Shown in pieces: positions 1 to 7,793 of a DNA stretch of 24,306 nucleotides. The DNA is from DASQHM01 sp035632095 (GTDB lineage: Bacteria; Pseudomonadota; Alphaproteobacteria; Ferrovibrionales; Ferrovibrionaceae). Both the position numbers and the translations under genes were made by a program. Every line of letters begins with the position of its first letter. Positions within the stretch are counted from its first letter, which is position 1. The notes under the pieces were generated by a model. It searched no databases and was not told the origin of the DNA. It worked only from the letters and a program-made list of their open reading frames with translations. The stretch is from positions 1 through 24,306 of the forward strand of contig DASQHM010000162.1 of NCBI GenBank assembly GCA_035632095.1, written 5' to 3'.

Positions 1-27
1 GCCTCGGGCGGCGATGTGATGCTGTAG
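1..27 (+). CDS. possible C-terminal end of an upstream gene
   Basis: Reading frame 1 gives eight residues (ASGGDVML) followed by a TAG stop at 25-27. This would be the tail of a gene lying to the left of the window. Eight residues are too few to identify a family, and the frame may be chance; the only support is that the next 500 bases hold no convincing gene. Confidence 0.2.
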   Translation, partial: ASGGDVML

Positions 28-183
28 CGGCCGCACATTGGCGCGAATTCGGTGCGATCGACCGCGCCCGCTCAGCCGTCGCGACCGGCAAGTCCGAGGC
101 GCCGCGATGCGGCGCGACGATTGGCGGCCGCGCTCAACTCGGTCTTCGAGGTCTCGGTGTGTTCTTGCTTGCCGGCGGGCATG

Positions 184-209
184 ACGTGGCTCGATGAAAG
201 TTGCCACGT
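184..209 (+). promoter_or_regulatory. inverted repeat next to a -10-like box
   Basis: ACGTGGC (184-190) and GCCACGT (203-209) form a perfect 7-base inverted repeat with a 12-base spacer. A CTATAT box follows at 212-217. A regulator bound here would overlap the -35 region of a transcript beginning near 222. No good -35 hexamer is visible, which would suit an activator-dependent promoter, but this is inference. Confidence 0.3.
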
Positions 210-221
210 GACTATATCGGG

Positions 222-291
222 AAAAGGCCCCGTCGTAATTCCCCCACAACGGGGCCTTCCAGTCCCCCTATGCTCGGGAGCCCCCACTCCC
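222..291 (+). ncRNA. candidate small RNA with C-rich loops
   Basis: Hairpin 1 has perfect 10-base arms AAGGCCCCGT (224-233) and ACGGGGCCTT (249-258), with CCCCC in its loop. Hairpin 2 has arms GGGAG (276-280) and CTCCC (287-291), with loop CCCCCA. A third CCCCC run (264-268) lies single-stranded between them. C-rich loops are typical of bacterial small RNAs that pair with Shine-Dalgarno sequences. Against this: no U-run follows on the + strand, while the minus strand has TTTT after hairpin 1, so hairpin 1 could simply be a transcription terminator. Confidence 0.3.
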
Positions 292-423
292 AAGCCCGTT
301 TACGTTAATCGTGGATCGTTAATGCTTCCCTAACGGTAACCGTTCAACGGCGGCAATCGCATTCCTGTACTTGCCGTGAAGCAGCGTTCCAGCGCTCGCG
401 CCCTGCGTCTCAAGCTCGCGCCA

Positions 424-453
424 TTGTTGTATCCGCGGTGGACCTGCTAGAGT
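424..453 (+). promoter_or_regulatory. possible ppx promoter
   Basis: TTGTTG (424-429) and TAGAGT (448-453) are separated by 18 bases, resembling a sigma70-type promoter. It would give a leader of roughly 70 bases before ppx. The match is only moderate. Confidence 0.3.
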
Positions 454-532
454 TTCGGGCTCCCGCCGCAGGAACGGCGGGCGCGATTGGCGCACCCCTG
501 GCCGATGCCCAGGCCAATAAAAGGGATCGCGC

Positions 533-1597
533 GTGGCAGGGAGTGGGAGAGTGACGTATCGGGAGTCGGACCGCGAACGAGCGATGCCGCCCGCCGCCAC
601 GCCGCGCCGCGGCCGACTGGACCACACCTTCGCAGCGCTCGATCTCGGCACCAACAACTGCAGGCTGTTGATCGCGCGCGCGGCGCCGGGCGGCTTCCGC
701 GTCGTCGACGCATTTTCGCGGATAGTTCGATTGGGCGAGGGACTGACGCATAGCGGCCGTCTCTCGGACGAAGCGATTGCACGAACCATCGGCGCGCTGA
801 AGGTCTGCGCGGGCAAACTGGCGCGCCGCAACGTGACGCGCTCCCGGGCGGTCGCGACCGAAGCGTGCCGCCGCGCCGCCAATTGCGGCGATTTCATCGA
901 AACCGTCCGTGCCGAGACCGGCATCGACATGGAAATCATCAGCACCGCCGAAGAAGCGCGCCTGGCCTTGTCCGGGTGCGCGCCGCTGCTCGATCGCGAC
1001 AACAGGTTTGCGATGGTCTTCGACATCGGCGGCGGCTCGACGGAACTCATGTGGCTCGGCGTCGAAGATGACGGCGCGACGGCGCTGATCAGCTGGCTGT
1101 CGGTGCCGATCGGCGTCGTCACTCTGGCCGAACGGCACGGCGGCATCACCATCGACGATGCGCTCTTCGCGCGCATGGTCGAGGAATTCGCCGCCCACCT
1201 CTCGGGGTTCGAGGATCGCTACCACATACGCCGGCATTTGTCGGAGCATCCGGTACAGCTCCTCGGCACGTCCGGTACCGTGACCACGCTCGCCGGCGTG
1301 CATCTCGGATTGCCGCGCTACGACCGGGCGCAAGTGGACGGCATCTGGCTCGAGGCGGATCAAGTCGCCGAAGTCACGGATAGGCTGGTGCGCATGCAGT
1401 ATCGCGAACGGGCACATCATCCATGCATCGGTCCCGATCGCGCCGACCTGGTGATCGCCGGCTGCGCGATCCTCTCGGCCATCCAGAACACCTGGCCGTT
1501 CCAGCGCTTGCGCGTCGCCGATCGCGGAGTGCGCGAAGGCGTGTTGTTCGACCTGATGAACGACGCGGACGGCGAACTCGCCGCTGCCGGAGCCTGA
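533..1597 (+). CDS. ppx: Ppx/GppA family phosphatase (exopolyphosphatase / pppGpp phosphohydrolase)
   Basis: Cytosolic enzyme of the ASKHA superfamily that hydrolyses terminal phosphates of polyphosphate and/or pppGpp. The 354-residue product shows the phosphate-1 loop ALDLGTNNCRLL near residues 35-46, a TEACR segment with the likely catalytic Glu near 110, and the phosphate-2 loop FDIGGGSTEL near 163-172. Its length fits the short form lacking the C-terminal HD domain of E. coli Ppx, as is usual in alphaproteobacteria. The GTG start has AAGGGA six bases upstream; ATG 584 is a possible alternative because the core begins only at about residue 32. Its TGA stop lies just before rlmE, so the two are probably co-transcribed. 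Whether polyphosphate or pppGpp is the main substrate cannot be read from the sequence. Confidence 0.9.
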   Translation: MAGSGRVTYRESDRERAMPPAATPRRGRLDHTFAALDLGTNNCRLLIARAAPGGFRVVDAFSRIVRLGEGLTHSGRLSDEAIARTIGALKVCAGKLARRNVTRSRAVATEACRRAANCGDFIETVRAETGIDMEIISTAEEARLALSGCAPLLDRDNRFAMVFDIGGGSTELMWLGVEDDGATALISWLSVPIGVVTLAERHGGITIDDALFARMVEEFAAHLSGFEDRYHIRRHLSEHPVQLLGTSGTVTTLAGVHLGLPRYDRAQVDGIWLEADQVAEVTDRLVRMQYRERAHHPCIGPDRADLVIAGCAILSAIQNTWPFQRLRVADRGVREGVLFDLMNDADGELAAAGA

Positions 1598-1626
1598 CGT
1601 TGGCGGGCGAACGCAGGCCGCCGGGC

Positions 1627-2301
1627 ATGCGGATGATGCACACCCGCGTGCGCACTGCGGGGCGGCGAACGTTGTCATCGGCCCGCTGGCTCGAACGTCA
1701 GCTCAACGACCCGTTCGTGGCGGCGGCAAAGCGCGCCGGATATCGCTCGCGGGCGGCATGGAAGCTCCTGCAATTGGACGACCGCCATAAGCTGTTTCAT
1801 GCCGGAGCGCGTGTCGTCGATCTCGGCGCCGCGCCCGGCGGCTGGACGCAAGTGGCCGTCGAGCGCGTGGGCGCCGGAGCACCTGGCGGCGGCATGGTCC
1901 TGGCCATCGACGTGAACGACATGGCGCCGGTGCCGGGCGCGAATTTCCTCAAGCTCGATTTCCTCGCCGCGGATGCGGACAAACGCGTGCGAGAAGCGCT
2001 GGGCGGGCCGGTCGATGTGGTGCTGTCGGACATGGCTACGCCGGCGACCGGTCATCGGCAGACCGATCATCTGCGGATCATGGCGTTGGCCGAGGCGGCG
2101 TTCGAATTCGCGCGAGGCGCGCTCAAGCCGGGCGGCGCCTTCGTCGCCAAGGTGCTGAAAGGCGGCACCGAACAACAGCTCTTGGATCAACTCAAGCGAC
2201 ACTTCCGCAACGTGCGCCACGCCAAGCCGGAGGCGAGCCGCAAGGACTCGGCCGAAGCCTATGTCGTCGCCACGGGTTTTCGCACCGAAGCCGCGGACTG
2301 A
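1627..2301 (+). CDS. rlmE: 23S rRNA (uridine-2552-2'-O)-methyltransferase RlmE (FtsJ/RrmJ)
   Basis: SAM-dependent 2'-O-methylation of U2552 in the A-loop of 23S rRNA, a late step of large-subunit maturation. The product shows AAWKL (catalytic Lys about residue 46), the SAM motif VVDLGAAPGGWTQVA, VVLSDMATPATG (Asp about 135), FVAKVLKGG (Lys about 175) and the C-terminal SAEAYVVATGF carrying the Glu of the K-D-K-E set. Length of 224 residues is slightly above E. coli RlmE (209), with a basic N-terminal tail. The frame is open further upstream inside ppx; TTG 1600 or ATG 1627/1633/1636 are the realistic starts, and 1627 is chosen as the first ATG after the ppx stop. The family is clear; only the start is uncertain. 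Confidence 0.93.
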   Translation: MRMMHTRVRTAGRRTLSSARWLERQLNDPFVAAAKRAGYRSRAAWKLLQLDDRHKLFHAGARVVDLGAAPGGWTQVAVERVGAGAPGGGMVLAIDVNDMAPVPGANFLKLDFLAADADKRVREALGGPVDVVLSDMATPATGHRQTDHLRIMALAEAAFEFARGALKPGGAFVAKVLKGGTEQQLLDQLKRHFRNVRHAKPEASRKDSAEAYVVATGFRTEAAD

Positions 2302-2314
2302 CCGGCGCCGCCGT

Positions 2315-3295
2315 TTATTCGAAGGCCAGCCGGATCAAATGATCGGTCCCGGATTCGCCGCCCCATACCTCGCCCTTGCGTCCGTTGAGCTGCCGCACGT
2401 CGGCATTGCGCCGCGGGATCTTGAAGCTTTCGAAGCGCTGCGTCGCGGGATCGAAGCGCAAGATCGCCTGCTCGCCGAAATCGCTGACCCAAACCATGTC
2501 GCGCTCGTCCACGTAGACCGCATAGGGCATGGGATGCGACCCCGGCAAGCGCCACGCTTGCCATGATTGCTTAGCCGTATCGTAGGCCGCGAGATTTCCG
2601 GCATACCACTCGGTCATCCAAAGCGTGCCCTTGGAATCGGTCCAGACGCGCCGCGTGCCGGCGCCGGGCGTCGGCGGCTCGATGACGGTGACCGCATGGG
2701 TGTCGAGGTCGATGCGCCCGAGGTAGCTGCCGGCCAGCGAAACAAAGAAGACGGCACCTGAAGGCGTCGTCGTGATGCCGTAGGGCCCGATGCCTTTGGG
2801 TGCCCGCCATGCCTCGCTCCGTTCACTGCCGCTGGCCAGCCGGCCGATGATTCCGTTCTGGCCGGTGAACCAGAGCGTCCCCTGCCGGTCGAAGCTTGCC
2901 GTGTTGAGATTGGCGTAGTCGCGGGTCTCGGGCAGCGGGAAGCGCGTCACGGCATGCGTCTTCGGATCGACCCGGACGATCGCGTTCTGGCCGCCGTCGG
3001 TGACCCAGGCGGCGCCGTCGGGGCCGATGATGACGCCGTGCGGCGCCGATCCGGACCCAAGCGGCACCATCTGCACCTTGCCGCTCGACGGGTCGAGCAG
3101 GCCAAGCGCGCTCGCCCGCTGTGCGGTGAACCAGACGCTGCCGTCGGGCGCAGGTGCAACATCGTGCGGTCCCGACCCTTGAGGAACGTCGAAATAGGTG
3201 ACGTGAACGGCGCCGGCCCAACCTCGTGGTGACAATACGACAGCCAATGCCAGAACGAAGAGCGCCGCGGCAAGCGGCCCGCGAATTCGATGCAT
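2315..3295 (-). CDS. exported seven-bladed beta-propeller protein, Vgb (virginiamycin B lyase)-like
   Basis: A 326-residue protein with a signal peptide (positive N-terminus, hydrophobic stretch residues 8-21, likely cleavage after RGWA) followed by seven repeats of about 42 residues. Typical blades read GPHDVAPAPDGSVWFTAQ and APHGVIIGPDGAAWVTDGG. This is the fold of streptogramin B lyase and of NHL/SMP-30-type propellers. Blade 6 reads PYAVYVDERDMVWVSDFG, so it lacks the His and the WFTE Glu expected in a true lyase active site; antibiotic inactivation is therefore doubtful. The ATG has GGAGG seven bases upstream. It ends 13 bases from the rlmE stop (convergent) and is divergent from the transglutaminase gene. 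Real substrate unknown; periplasmic location inferred. Confidence 0.8.
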   Translation of the reverse strand: MHRIRGPLAAALFVLALAVVLSPRGWAGAVHVTYFDVPQGSGPHDVAPAPDGSVWFTAQRASALGLLDPSSGKVQMVPLGSGSAPHGVIIGPDGAAWVTDGGQNAIVRVDPKTHAVTRFPLPETRDYANLNTASFDRQGTLWFTGQNGIIGRLASGSERSEAWRAPKGIGPYGITTTPSGAVFFVSLAGSYLGRIDLDTHAVTVIEPPTPGAGTRRVWTDSKGTLWMTEWYAGNLAAYDTAKQSWQAWRLPGSHPMPYAVYVDERDMVWVSDFGEQAILRFDPATQRFESFKIPRRNADVRQLNGRKGEVWGGESGTDHLIRLAFE

Positions 3296-3353
3296 GGCAG
3301 CCTCCGATCCGATGCAGGAGGAGTCCTGGCCGAGCCCCTGGCCCCGCCGCACG

Positions 3354-3369
3354 CACATTATATATTGTG
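3354..3369. promoter_or_regulatory. AT-rich near-palindrome with divergent -10 boxes
   Basis: The 16 bases CACATTATATATTGTG match their own reverse complement at 14 positions. Read on the minus strand they contain a consensus TATAAT (3357-3362) for the propeller gene; on the plus strand TATATT could serve the transglutaminase gene. No good -35 hexamers are visible. Confidence 0.3.
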
Positions 3370-3397
3370 TCGCGGGAACCATGTAAGGACGCGACCA

Positions 3398-4096
3398 ATG
3401 TCCGAGGCCGATGGCACACGCCAAGCACTCGATGTCTATCTGCGGCCGACCTGGTTCATCGATAGCGACGATGCGCGAATTCGCGCCTTCGCCACTGAAG
3501 CGGTGGGCGATGCCACCGACGATGTGACAAAAGCCGTGCGGCTTTACTACGCGGTGCGCGACCGCATCACCTATGACCCATATCGGGTCGAGCTTACGCC
3601 GCAAGGCTTTCGCGCCAGCGATTGCCTCGCCAAGGGCTACGGATTTTGCATCCTCAAGGCGACGTTGCTCGCGGCGGCGGGACGTGCGGCCGGCGTGCCG
3701 TCGCGTCTCGGTTTCGCCGATGTGAAGAACCATCTGGCGACGGCGCGGCTGAAATCGCTCATGAAGACCGACATCTTCTTCTACCACGGCTACACCGAGT
3801 TCTTTCTCGATGGCCGCTGGGTCAAGGCGACGCCGGCATTCAACATCCAGCTTTGCGACCGTTTCCGCGTGCTGCCGCTTGAATTCGACGGGCACGAGGA
3901 TTCGATATTCCATCCGTTCGACGCCGACGGCCGCCAGCACATGGAATATGTCGGCGAGCGCGGCAGCTTCGCCGACATGCCCTTTGCCGAGATCGAGGCG
4001 AACTTCAGGGAAGTCTACGGCGAGCTGATGGGCCGCGGTGGGCCCAAGGGCGACTTCGCCGCCGAGGCCGCCGCCGAATCGCGCCTGAAATCGTAG
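3398..4096 (+). CDS. transglutaminase-like (papain-fold) domain protein
   Basis: A 232-residue protein with the bacterial transglutaminase-like core. The triad is visible as Cys84 in GYGFCILKATLLAAAGRAAG, His130 in FYHGYTEFFLDGRWVKA and Asn149 in ATPAFN; Asn at the third position is usual in this subfamily. The reaction could be proteolysis, amidase or acyl transfer; bacterial members are mostly of unknown function. No signal peptide, so probably cytosolic. The ATG is chosen because AAGGA lies about eight bases upstream; the frame is open to 3290 but that part runs through the divergent promoter region. It stands alone between the propeller gene and guaB. Confidence 0.85.
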   Translation: MSEADGTRQALDVYLRPTWFIDSDDARIRAFATEAVGDATDDVTKAVRLYYAVRDRITYDPYRVELTPQGFRASDCLAKGYGFCILKATLLAAAGRAAGVPSRLGFADVKNHLATARLKSLMKTDIFFYHGYTEFFLDGRWVKATPAFNIQLCDRFRVLPLEFDGHEDSIFHPFDADGRQHMEYVGERGSFADMPFAEIEANFREVYGELMGRGGPKGDFAAEAAAESRLKS

Positions 4097-4222
4097 CCGT
4101 CCGGCCCTTCCGGCTAACAACGGCTGTCGGCAAGCCGGAACGCGCTCTTGTGCAGCAATAACAGGCATTTCAAGCCGCCCGCCGCCTGCCCGAATCAGCC
4201 ACCGAATCGGCCCACGATCCGG

Positions 4223-4251
4223 CTGACAGGGCGGGCCGAAAGTGGCATAGT
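4223..4251 (+). promoter_or_regulatory. possible guaB promoter
   Basis: CTGACA (4223-4228) and CATAGT (4246-4251) are separated by 17 bases, ahead of a 20-30 base leader and the guaB ATG. The spacing is ideal and the hexamers are near consensus for an alphaproteobacterial housekeeping promoter. Confidence 0.35.
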
Positions 4252-4278
4252 GCGCGCCCACCGGCCGCAGGAGAGCCC

Positions 4279-5742
4279 ATGGAGATCAGGGAAGCGCTGA
4301 CCTTCGATGACGTGCTGCTTCTGCCGCGCAAGTCGGTCGTGCTTCCTGGCGAGGTCGATACCCGGACCAAGATCACGCGTGCGATCGAGCTTGGCATTCC
4401 GCTGATCTCCGCCGCCATGGATACGGTGACGGAAAACCGCATGGCCATCGCCTTGGCCCAGGCCGGCGGCATCGGAGTCATCCACAAGAACCTGTCCATC
4501 GCGCGACAGGCGGACGAAGTTCGCGCCGTTAAGAAATTCGAATCCGGCATGGTGGTCAATCCGGTCACCATTACACCGGACAGCACCCTCGCCGACGCGC
4601 TGGCCCTCATGCAGCGCCATCATATTTCCGGAATTCCGGTGACCGAGGCCGGCAGCGGCAAGCTGGTCGGCATTCTGACCAACCGCGATGTGCGCTTCGC
4701 CTCCAATCCGAGCGAGCTGGTGCGCGCGCTGATGACCAAGGACCGGCTGGTGACCGTGCGCGACGGGGTCGGTCTCGACGAGGCGAAGCGCCTGCTGCAT
4801 CAATACCGCATCGAGAAGTTGCTGGTGGTGGACGGCGACTATCGCTGCGTCGGCTTGATCACGGTGAAGGATATCGAAAAGGCCAATCTGCATCCGAACG
4901 CCGCCAAAGACGAGCAGGGCCGCTTGCGCGTCGCCGCGGCAACCGGCGTCGGACCTGACGGCATCGCGCGGGCGGAAGCGCTTGCCGACGCCGGCTGCGA
5001 TCTCATCGTCGTGGACACGGCGCACGGCCACAGCACGCGCGTGATCGACACCATCAGCGCCATCAAGAAGCGCTCCAACCGGGTGCAGCTCGTCGGCGGC
5101 AACGTAGCGACCTCGGACGGCGCCAAGGCGCTACTCGATGCCGGCGCCGATGCGGTGAAGGTCGGCATCGGCCCCGGATCGATCTGCACCACGCGCATCG
5201 TGGCCGGCGTCGGCGTGCCGCAGCTCACGGCGGTTTTGGACGTGGTCGAGATGTGCCGCAAGCAGCAGATCCCGGTGATCGCCGATGGCGGCGTGAAATA
5301 TTCGGGCGATCTCGCCAAGGCGATTGCCGCGGGCGCCGATTGCGTGATGATCGGCTCGCTCCTGGCCGGGACCGACGAGAGCCCGGGGGAAGTGTTCCTG
5401 TATCAAGGCCGCTCGTACAAATCCTATCGCGGCATGGGGTCGATCGGCGCCATGGCGCGCGGTTCCGCCGATCGCTACTTCCAAGAGGAAGTGAAGGAAG
5501 ACCTGAAGCTGGTGCCGGAGGGCATCGAGGGCCGCGTACCCTATAAAGGCCCGGCGTCGGTGGTGATCCATCAGCTGGTCGGCGGCTTACGCGCCGCCAT
5601 GGGCTACACCGGAACCGGCTCGATTGCCCAGATGCAGCGCGAGGCGCAATTCGTGAAGATCACCAACGCGGGGCTGCGCGAGAGTCACGTGCACGACGTG
5701 GCGATCACCCGCGAGGCTCCGAACTACCGGCAGGAGGGATGA
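4279..5742 (+). CDS. guaB: inosine-5'-monophosphate dehydrogenase
   Basis: Oxidises IMP to XMP with NAD+, the committed step of guanine nucleotide synthesis. All landmarks of the 487-residue enzyme are present: N-terminal EALTFDDVLLLPRKS, a two-CBS insert at about 95-205, the IMP loop GPGSICTT with catalytic Cys303, GGVKYSGDLAKA, the GSLLAGTDESPGE segment, the YRGMGSIGAM motif, and a C-terminal flap region with GRVPYKG. Length is normal for bacterial GuaB. The ATG has AGGAGAG just upstream. Its TGA stop overlaps the ATG of rsmB (ATGA), implying translational coupling. guaA, the next enzyme of the pathway, lies 2 kb downstream on the same strand. Confidence 0.98.
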   Translation: MEIREALTFDDVLLLPRKSVVLPGEVDTRTKITRAIELGIPLISAAMDTVTENRMAIALAQAGGIGVIHKNLSIARQADEVRAVKKFESGMVVNPVTITPDSTLADALALMQRHHISGIPVTEAGSGKLVGILTNRDVRFASNPSELVRALMTKDRLVTVRDGVGLDEAKRLLHQYRIEKLLVVDGDYRCVGLITVKDIEKANLHPNAAKDEQGRLRVAAATGVGPDGIARAEALADAGCDLIVVDTAHGHSTRVIDTISAIKKRSNRVQLVGGNVATSDGAKALLDAGADAVKVGIGPGSICTTRIVAGVGVPQLTAVLDVVEMCRKQQIPVIADGGVKYSGDLAKAIAAGADCVMIGSLLAGTDESPGEVFLYQGRSYKSYRGMGSIGAMARGSADRYFQEEVKEDLKLVPEGIEGRVPYKGPASVVIHQLVGGLRAAMGYTGTGSIAQMQREAQFVKITNAGLRESHVHDVAITREAPNYRQEG

Positions 5743-7031
5743 CGCCGGCGGCGCGGGTTGCGCTCGCCGTCGAGCTGCTGGAGCGCATCGAAGCGGGCGG
5801 CGTCGCGGATCGCGAGACCGCCAATTTCTTTCGCAGCCGCCGTTTCGCCGGATCCAAGGATCGCGCCGCCGTCAGCCACCAGGTTTACGCAGTGCTTCGG
5901 CGCCGCGCCGAGCTGATGTGGCGGTTGCGCGGGGCGAACCTTCCGGTCGATGCGCGCCGCCTGGTGCTGGCGGAGCTTGCGAGCACGGGCGACCAGGATC
6001 CTGCCGGCGTGCGGGCGTTGTTCGACGGCTCGCGGTTCGGCCCGGCCGCGCTCGACGCATCCGAACAGGCGGCAATCCCGGCGCTGCAGGCGCCCATGTC
6101 CGGCACCCCCGATTGGGTGCAGGGCGCCTATCCGGAATGGCTCGATGCGGCACTGCGCGAGCGCTTCGGCGGCGACGTCATTGCCGAAATGCATGCGCTG
6201 ACCGCCCGCGCGCCGGTCGACTTGCGCGTCAACCGGCTCAAGGGCACGCGCGACGACGCGTTGGAGGCGCTGGCGATGTCGCATATCGACGCGACGGCGA
6301 CGCCGCTCTCGCCGGTCGGCGTGCGCCTTGCCGGCCGGGCGGAACTCGCCAAGCAATCGGTTTTCACCGGCGGGCTGGTCGAACCGCAAGACGAGGGCTC
6401 GCAGATTGTGGCGCTGCTCGTCGCCGCCAAGCCGAAAATGCAGGTCGTCGATCTGTGCGCCGGGGCGGGCGGAAAGACCTTGGCCCTCGCGGCAGAGATG
6501 CAAAACCGCGGGCAGATCTACGCCTGCGACATCGAAGAGCGGCGGTTGCGGCGTGTGGAGCCGCGCCTGCAGCGGGCCGGCGTCCGCAACGTGCAGACCC
6601 ATGTGCTGCGCGACGGCGACGATCCGCTGCTGACGGAGCTTGTCGGCAAGGCCGATCGGGTGCTGATCGACGCGCCTTGCTCCGGCATCGGCACGTGGCG
6701 GCGGCAGCCCGATGCGCGCTGGCGGCTGACGCCCGACGATTTGACTCGCGATCGACATGCGCAGGCAGCCCTGCTCGATCGCGCTGCGCCGTTGCTGCGC
6801 CCGGGCGGCCAGCTCGTCTACGCCACCTGCTCGCTGCTGCCGTCGGAGAACGAAGATCAGGTGCAGCGATTTCTCTCGCGGCAGCCGTCCTTCGTTTTGC
6901 GGCCGGCGTCGGAGGTGTGGCGCGAGACCCTGCAAACCGAGCCGCCGGGCGACAGTCCGTACCTCCGCCTGACGCCGCTGCGGCACGGTACGGACGGGTT
7001 TTTCGCCGCCGTCCTGCGGCAAAGCGGATGA
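5739..7031 (+). CDS. rsmB: RsmB-type 16S rRNA (cytosine-5) methyltransferase, NOL1/NOP2/Sun family
   Basis: Predicted SAM-dependent m5C methyltransferase acting on rRNA (C967 of 16S rRNA in E. coli RsmB). It has a NusB-like RNA-binding N-terminal domain (about residues 1-140), the SAM motif VVDLCAGAGGKTLALAAEM from about 236, DAPCSGIGTWRRQPDARW with Cys314, and YATCSLLPSENEDQV with catalytic Cys364. The 430-residue length fits. The start overlaps the guaB stop by four bases, a strong argument for the ATG and for coupling. Exact target cytosine is inferred from the family; other RsmB/RsmF-like enzymes have the same motifs. Confidence 0.92.
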   Translation: MTPAARVALAVELLERIEAGGVADRETANFFRSRRFAGSKDRAAVSHQVYAVLRRRAELMWRLRGANLPVDARRLVLAELASTGDQDPAGVRALFDGSRFGPAALDASEQAAIPALQAPMSGTPDWVQGAYPEWLDAALRERFGGDVIAEMHALTARAPVDLRVNRLKGTRDDALEALAMSHIDATATPLSPVGVRLAGRAELAKQSVFTGGLVEPQDEGSQIVALLVAAKPKMQVVDLCAGAGGKTLALAAEMQNRGQIYACDIEERRLRRVEPRLQRAGVRNVQTHVLRDGDDPLLTELVGKADRVLIDAPCSGIGTWRRQPDARWRLTPDDLTRDRHAQAALLDRAAPLLRPGGQLVYATCSLLPSENEDQVQRFLSRQPSFVLRPASEVWRETLQTEPPGDSPYLRLTPLRHGTDGFFAAVLRQSG

Positions 7032-7090
7032 GGGGCGGCGCCGCGACCCCGCACGTTTCCGTGAGGCTGCATTTTCCCGTTCGGCCAGTG

Positions 7091-7119
7091 GCTTGGCGGG
7101 CGTCGAATCGGTCTATAGT
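7091..7119 (+). promoter_or_regulatory. possible promoter of the TPR gene
   Basis: TATAGT at 7114-7119 is a near-perfect -10. GCTTGG (7091-7096) stands 17 bases upstream as a weak -35 (TTGGCG at 15 bases is the alternative). It would leave a leader of about 115 bases before the ATG at 7242, so the TPR gene and possibly guaA can be transcribed apart from guaB-rsmB. Confidence 0.35.
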
Positions 7120-7241
7120 GAGAATAAATCGGCGTGCGCCGGTGTTAACATGGCAACCAGGGATGCGCCGCCCCGCGCGGAACGGCAGAACCCTGATGAG
7201 TATCGACGTCGAAATCACAACCGGAATAGAGAGCGACCACC

Positions 7242-7724
7242 ATGCGCAATCAGTTTGGTTTCGTTTCAGGTCTGGCCCTAGCGGCGGCGCTGGCACTTGC
7301 CGCGCCGCAAGGCTTCGCCATGAATTCCGACAGCACGCCGAGCACGGCGCAAGCGAGCGATCCCGACTACGCCGCCGGCAAGGCAGCCGTTGACGCCAAG
7401 GATTGGCCCAAGGCCATCGCTTCGCTCACCAAGGCGGAAGCCAACAATCCGAAGAACCCGGATGTCGAAAACTACCTCGGTTACGCCTACCGGAATTCGG
7501 GGAATTTCGACGAAGCGGTGAAGCACTACAACGCAGCGCTGAAGCTCAATCCCGACCACAAGGGCGCCCACGAATACCTGGGCGAGGCCTATCTGCTCAA
7601 GGGGGATTTGAAGAACGCGGAAGTGCATCTGGACGCGCTCGACCGGATTTGCCTCTTCGGTTGCGCCGAGTACACCGCGCTGAAGCAGAAAGTGGCCGAG
7701 TTCAAGAAGAACAAGACGAGCTGA
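7242..7724 (+). CDS. exported tetratricopeptide-repeat (TPR) protein
   Basis: A 160-residue protein with a clear signal peptide (MRNQF, hydrophobic FVSGLALAAALALA, cleavage likely after GFA). It then carries TPR units: AAGKAAVDAKDWPKAIASLTKAEA, VENYLGYAYRNSGNFDEAVKHYNAAL and AHEYLGEAYLLKGDLKNAEVHLDAL. The C-terminus holds a Cys pair (ICLFGC) before a Lys-rich helix, which may form a disulfide in the periplasm. TPRs bind partner proteins; no partner can be named. ATG has GAGAG nearby. It sits between rsmB and guaA, 69 bases before guaA, so it may be co-transcribed with guaA although nothing ties it to purine metabolism. Confidence 0.85.
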   Translation: MRNQFGFVSGLALAAALALAAPQGFAMNSDSTPSTAQASDPDYAAGKAAVDAKDWPKAIASLTKAEANNPKNPDVENYLGYAYRNSGNFDEAVKHYNAALKLNPDHKGAHEYLGEAYLLKGDLKNAEVHLDALDRICLFGCAEYTALKQKVAEFKKNKTS

Positions 7725-7793
7725 ACCGGAGGGGCCGGACCCGGCCGCCAAGCGGCTGGACTCCGCAAGGCCCGGTGCCGTAGTTTCCCGGCC

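Larger units (their letters stand above)
28..532. other. non-coding stretch upstream of ppx
   Basis: No convincing gene lies here; the open frames present have Arg/Pro-rich products typical of chance frames in GC-rich DNA. It holds an inverted repeat (184-209), two hairpins with C-rich loops (224-291), a 13-base palindrome at 332-344 (AACGGT-A-ACCGTT) and a promoter-like pair at 424-453. The palindrome could be a regulator site, but its partner is unknown. Confidence 0.5.

Noticed and set aside
305..322. TTAA-N10-TTAA resembling a CtrA cell-cycle regulator box
   Set aside because: CtrA sites need a 7-base spacer; 10 bases does not fit.
52..333. 93-codon frame upstream of ppx
   Set aside because: Pro/Arg-rich composition, covers two hairpins, no ribosome site and no recognised family.
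3296..4261. upstream extension of the propeller frame (648 codons in total)
   Set aside because: It runs antisense through the transglutaminase gene; the signal peptide and GGAGG place the true start at 3295.
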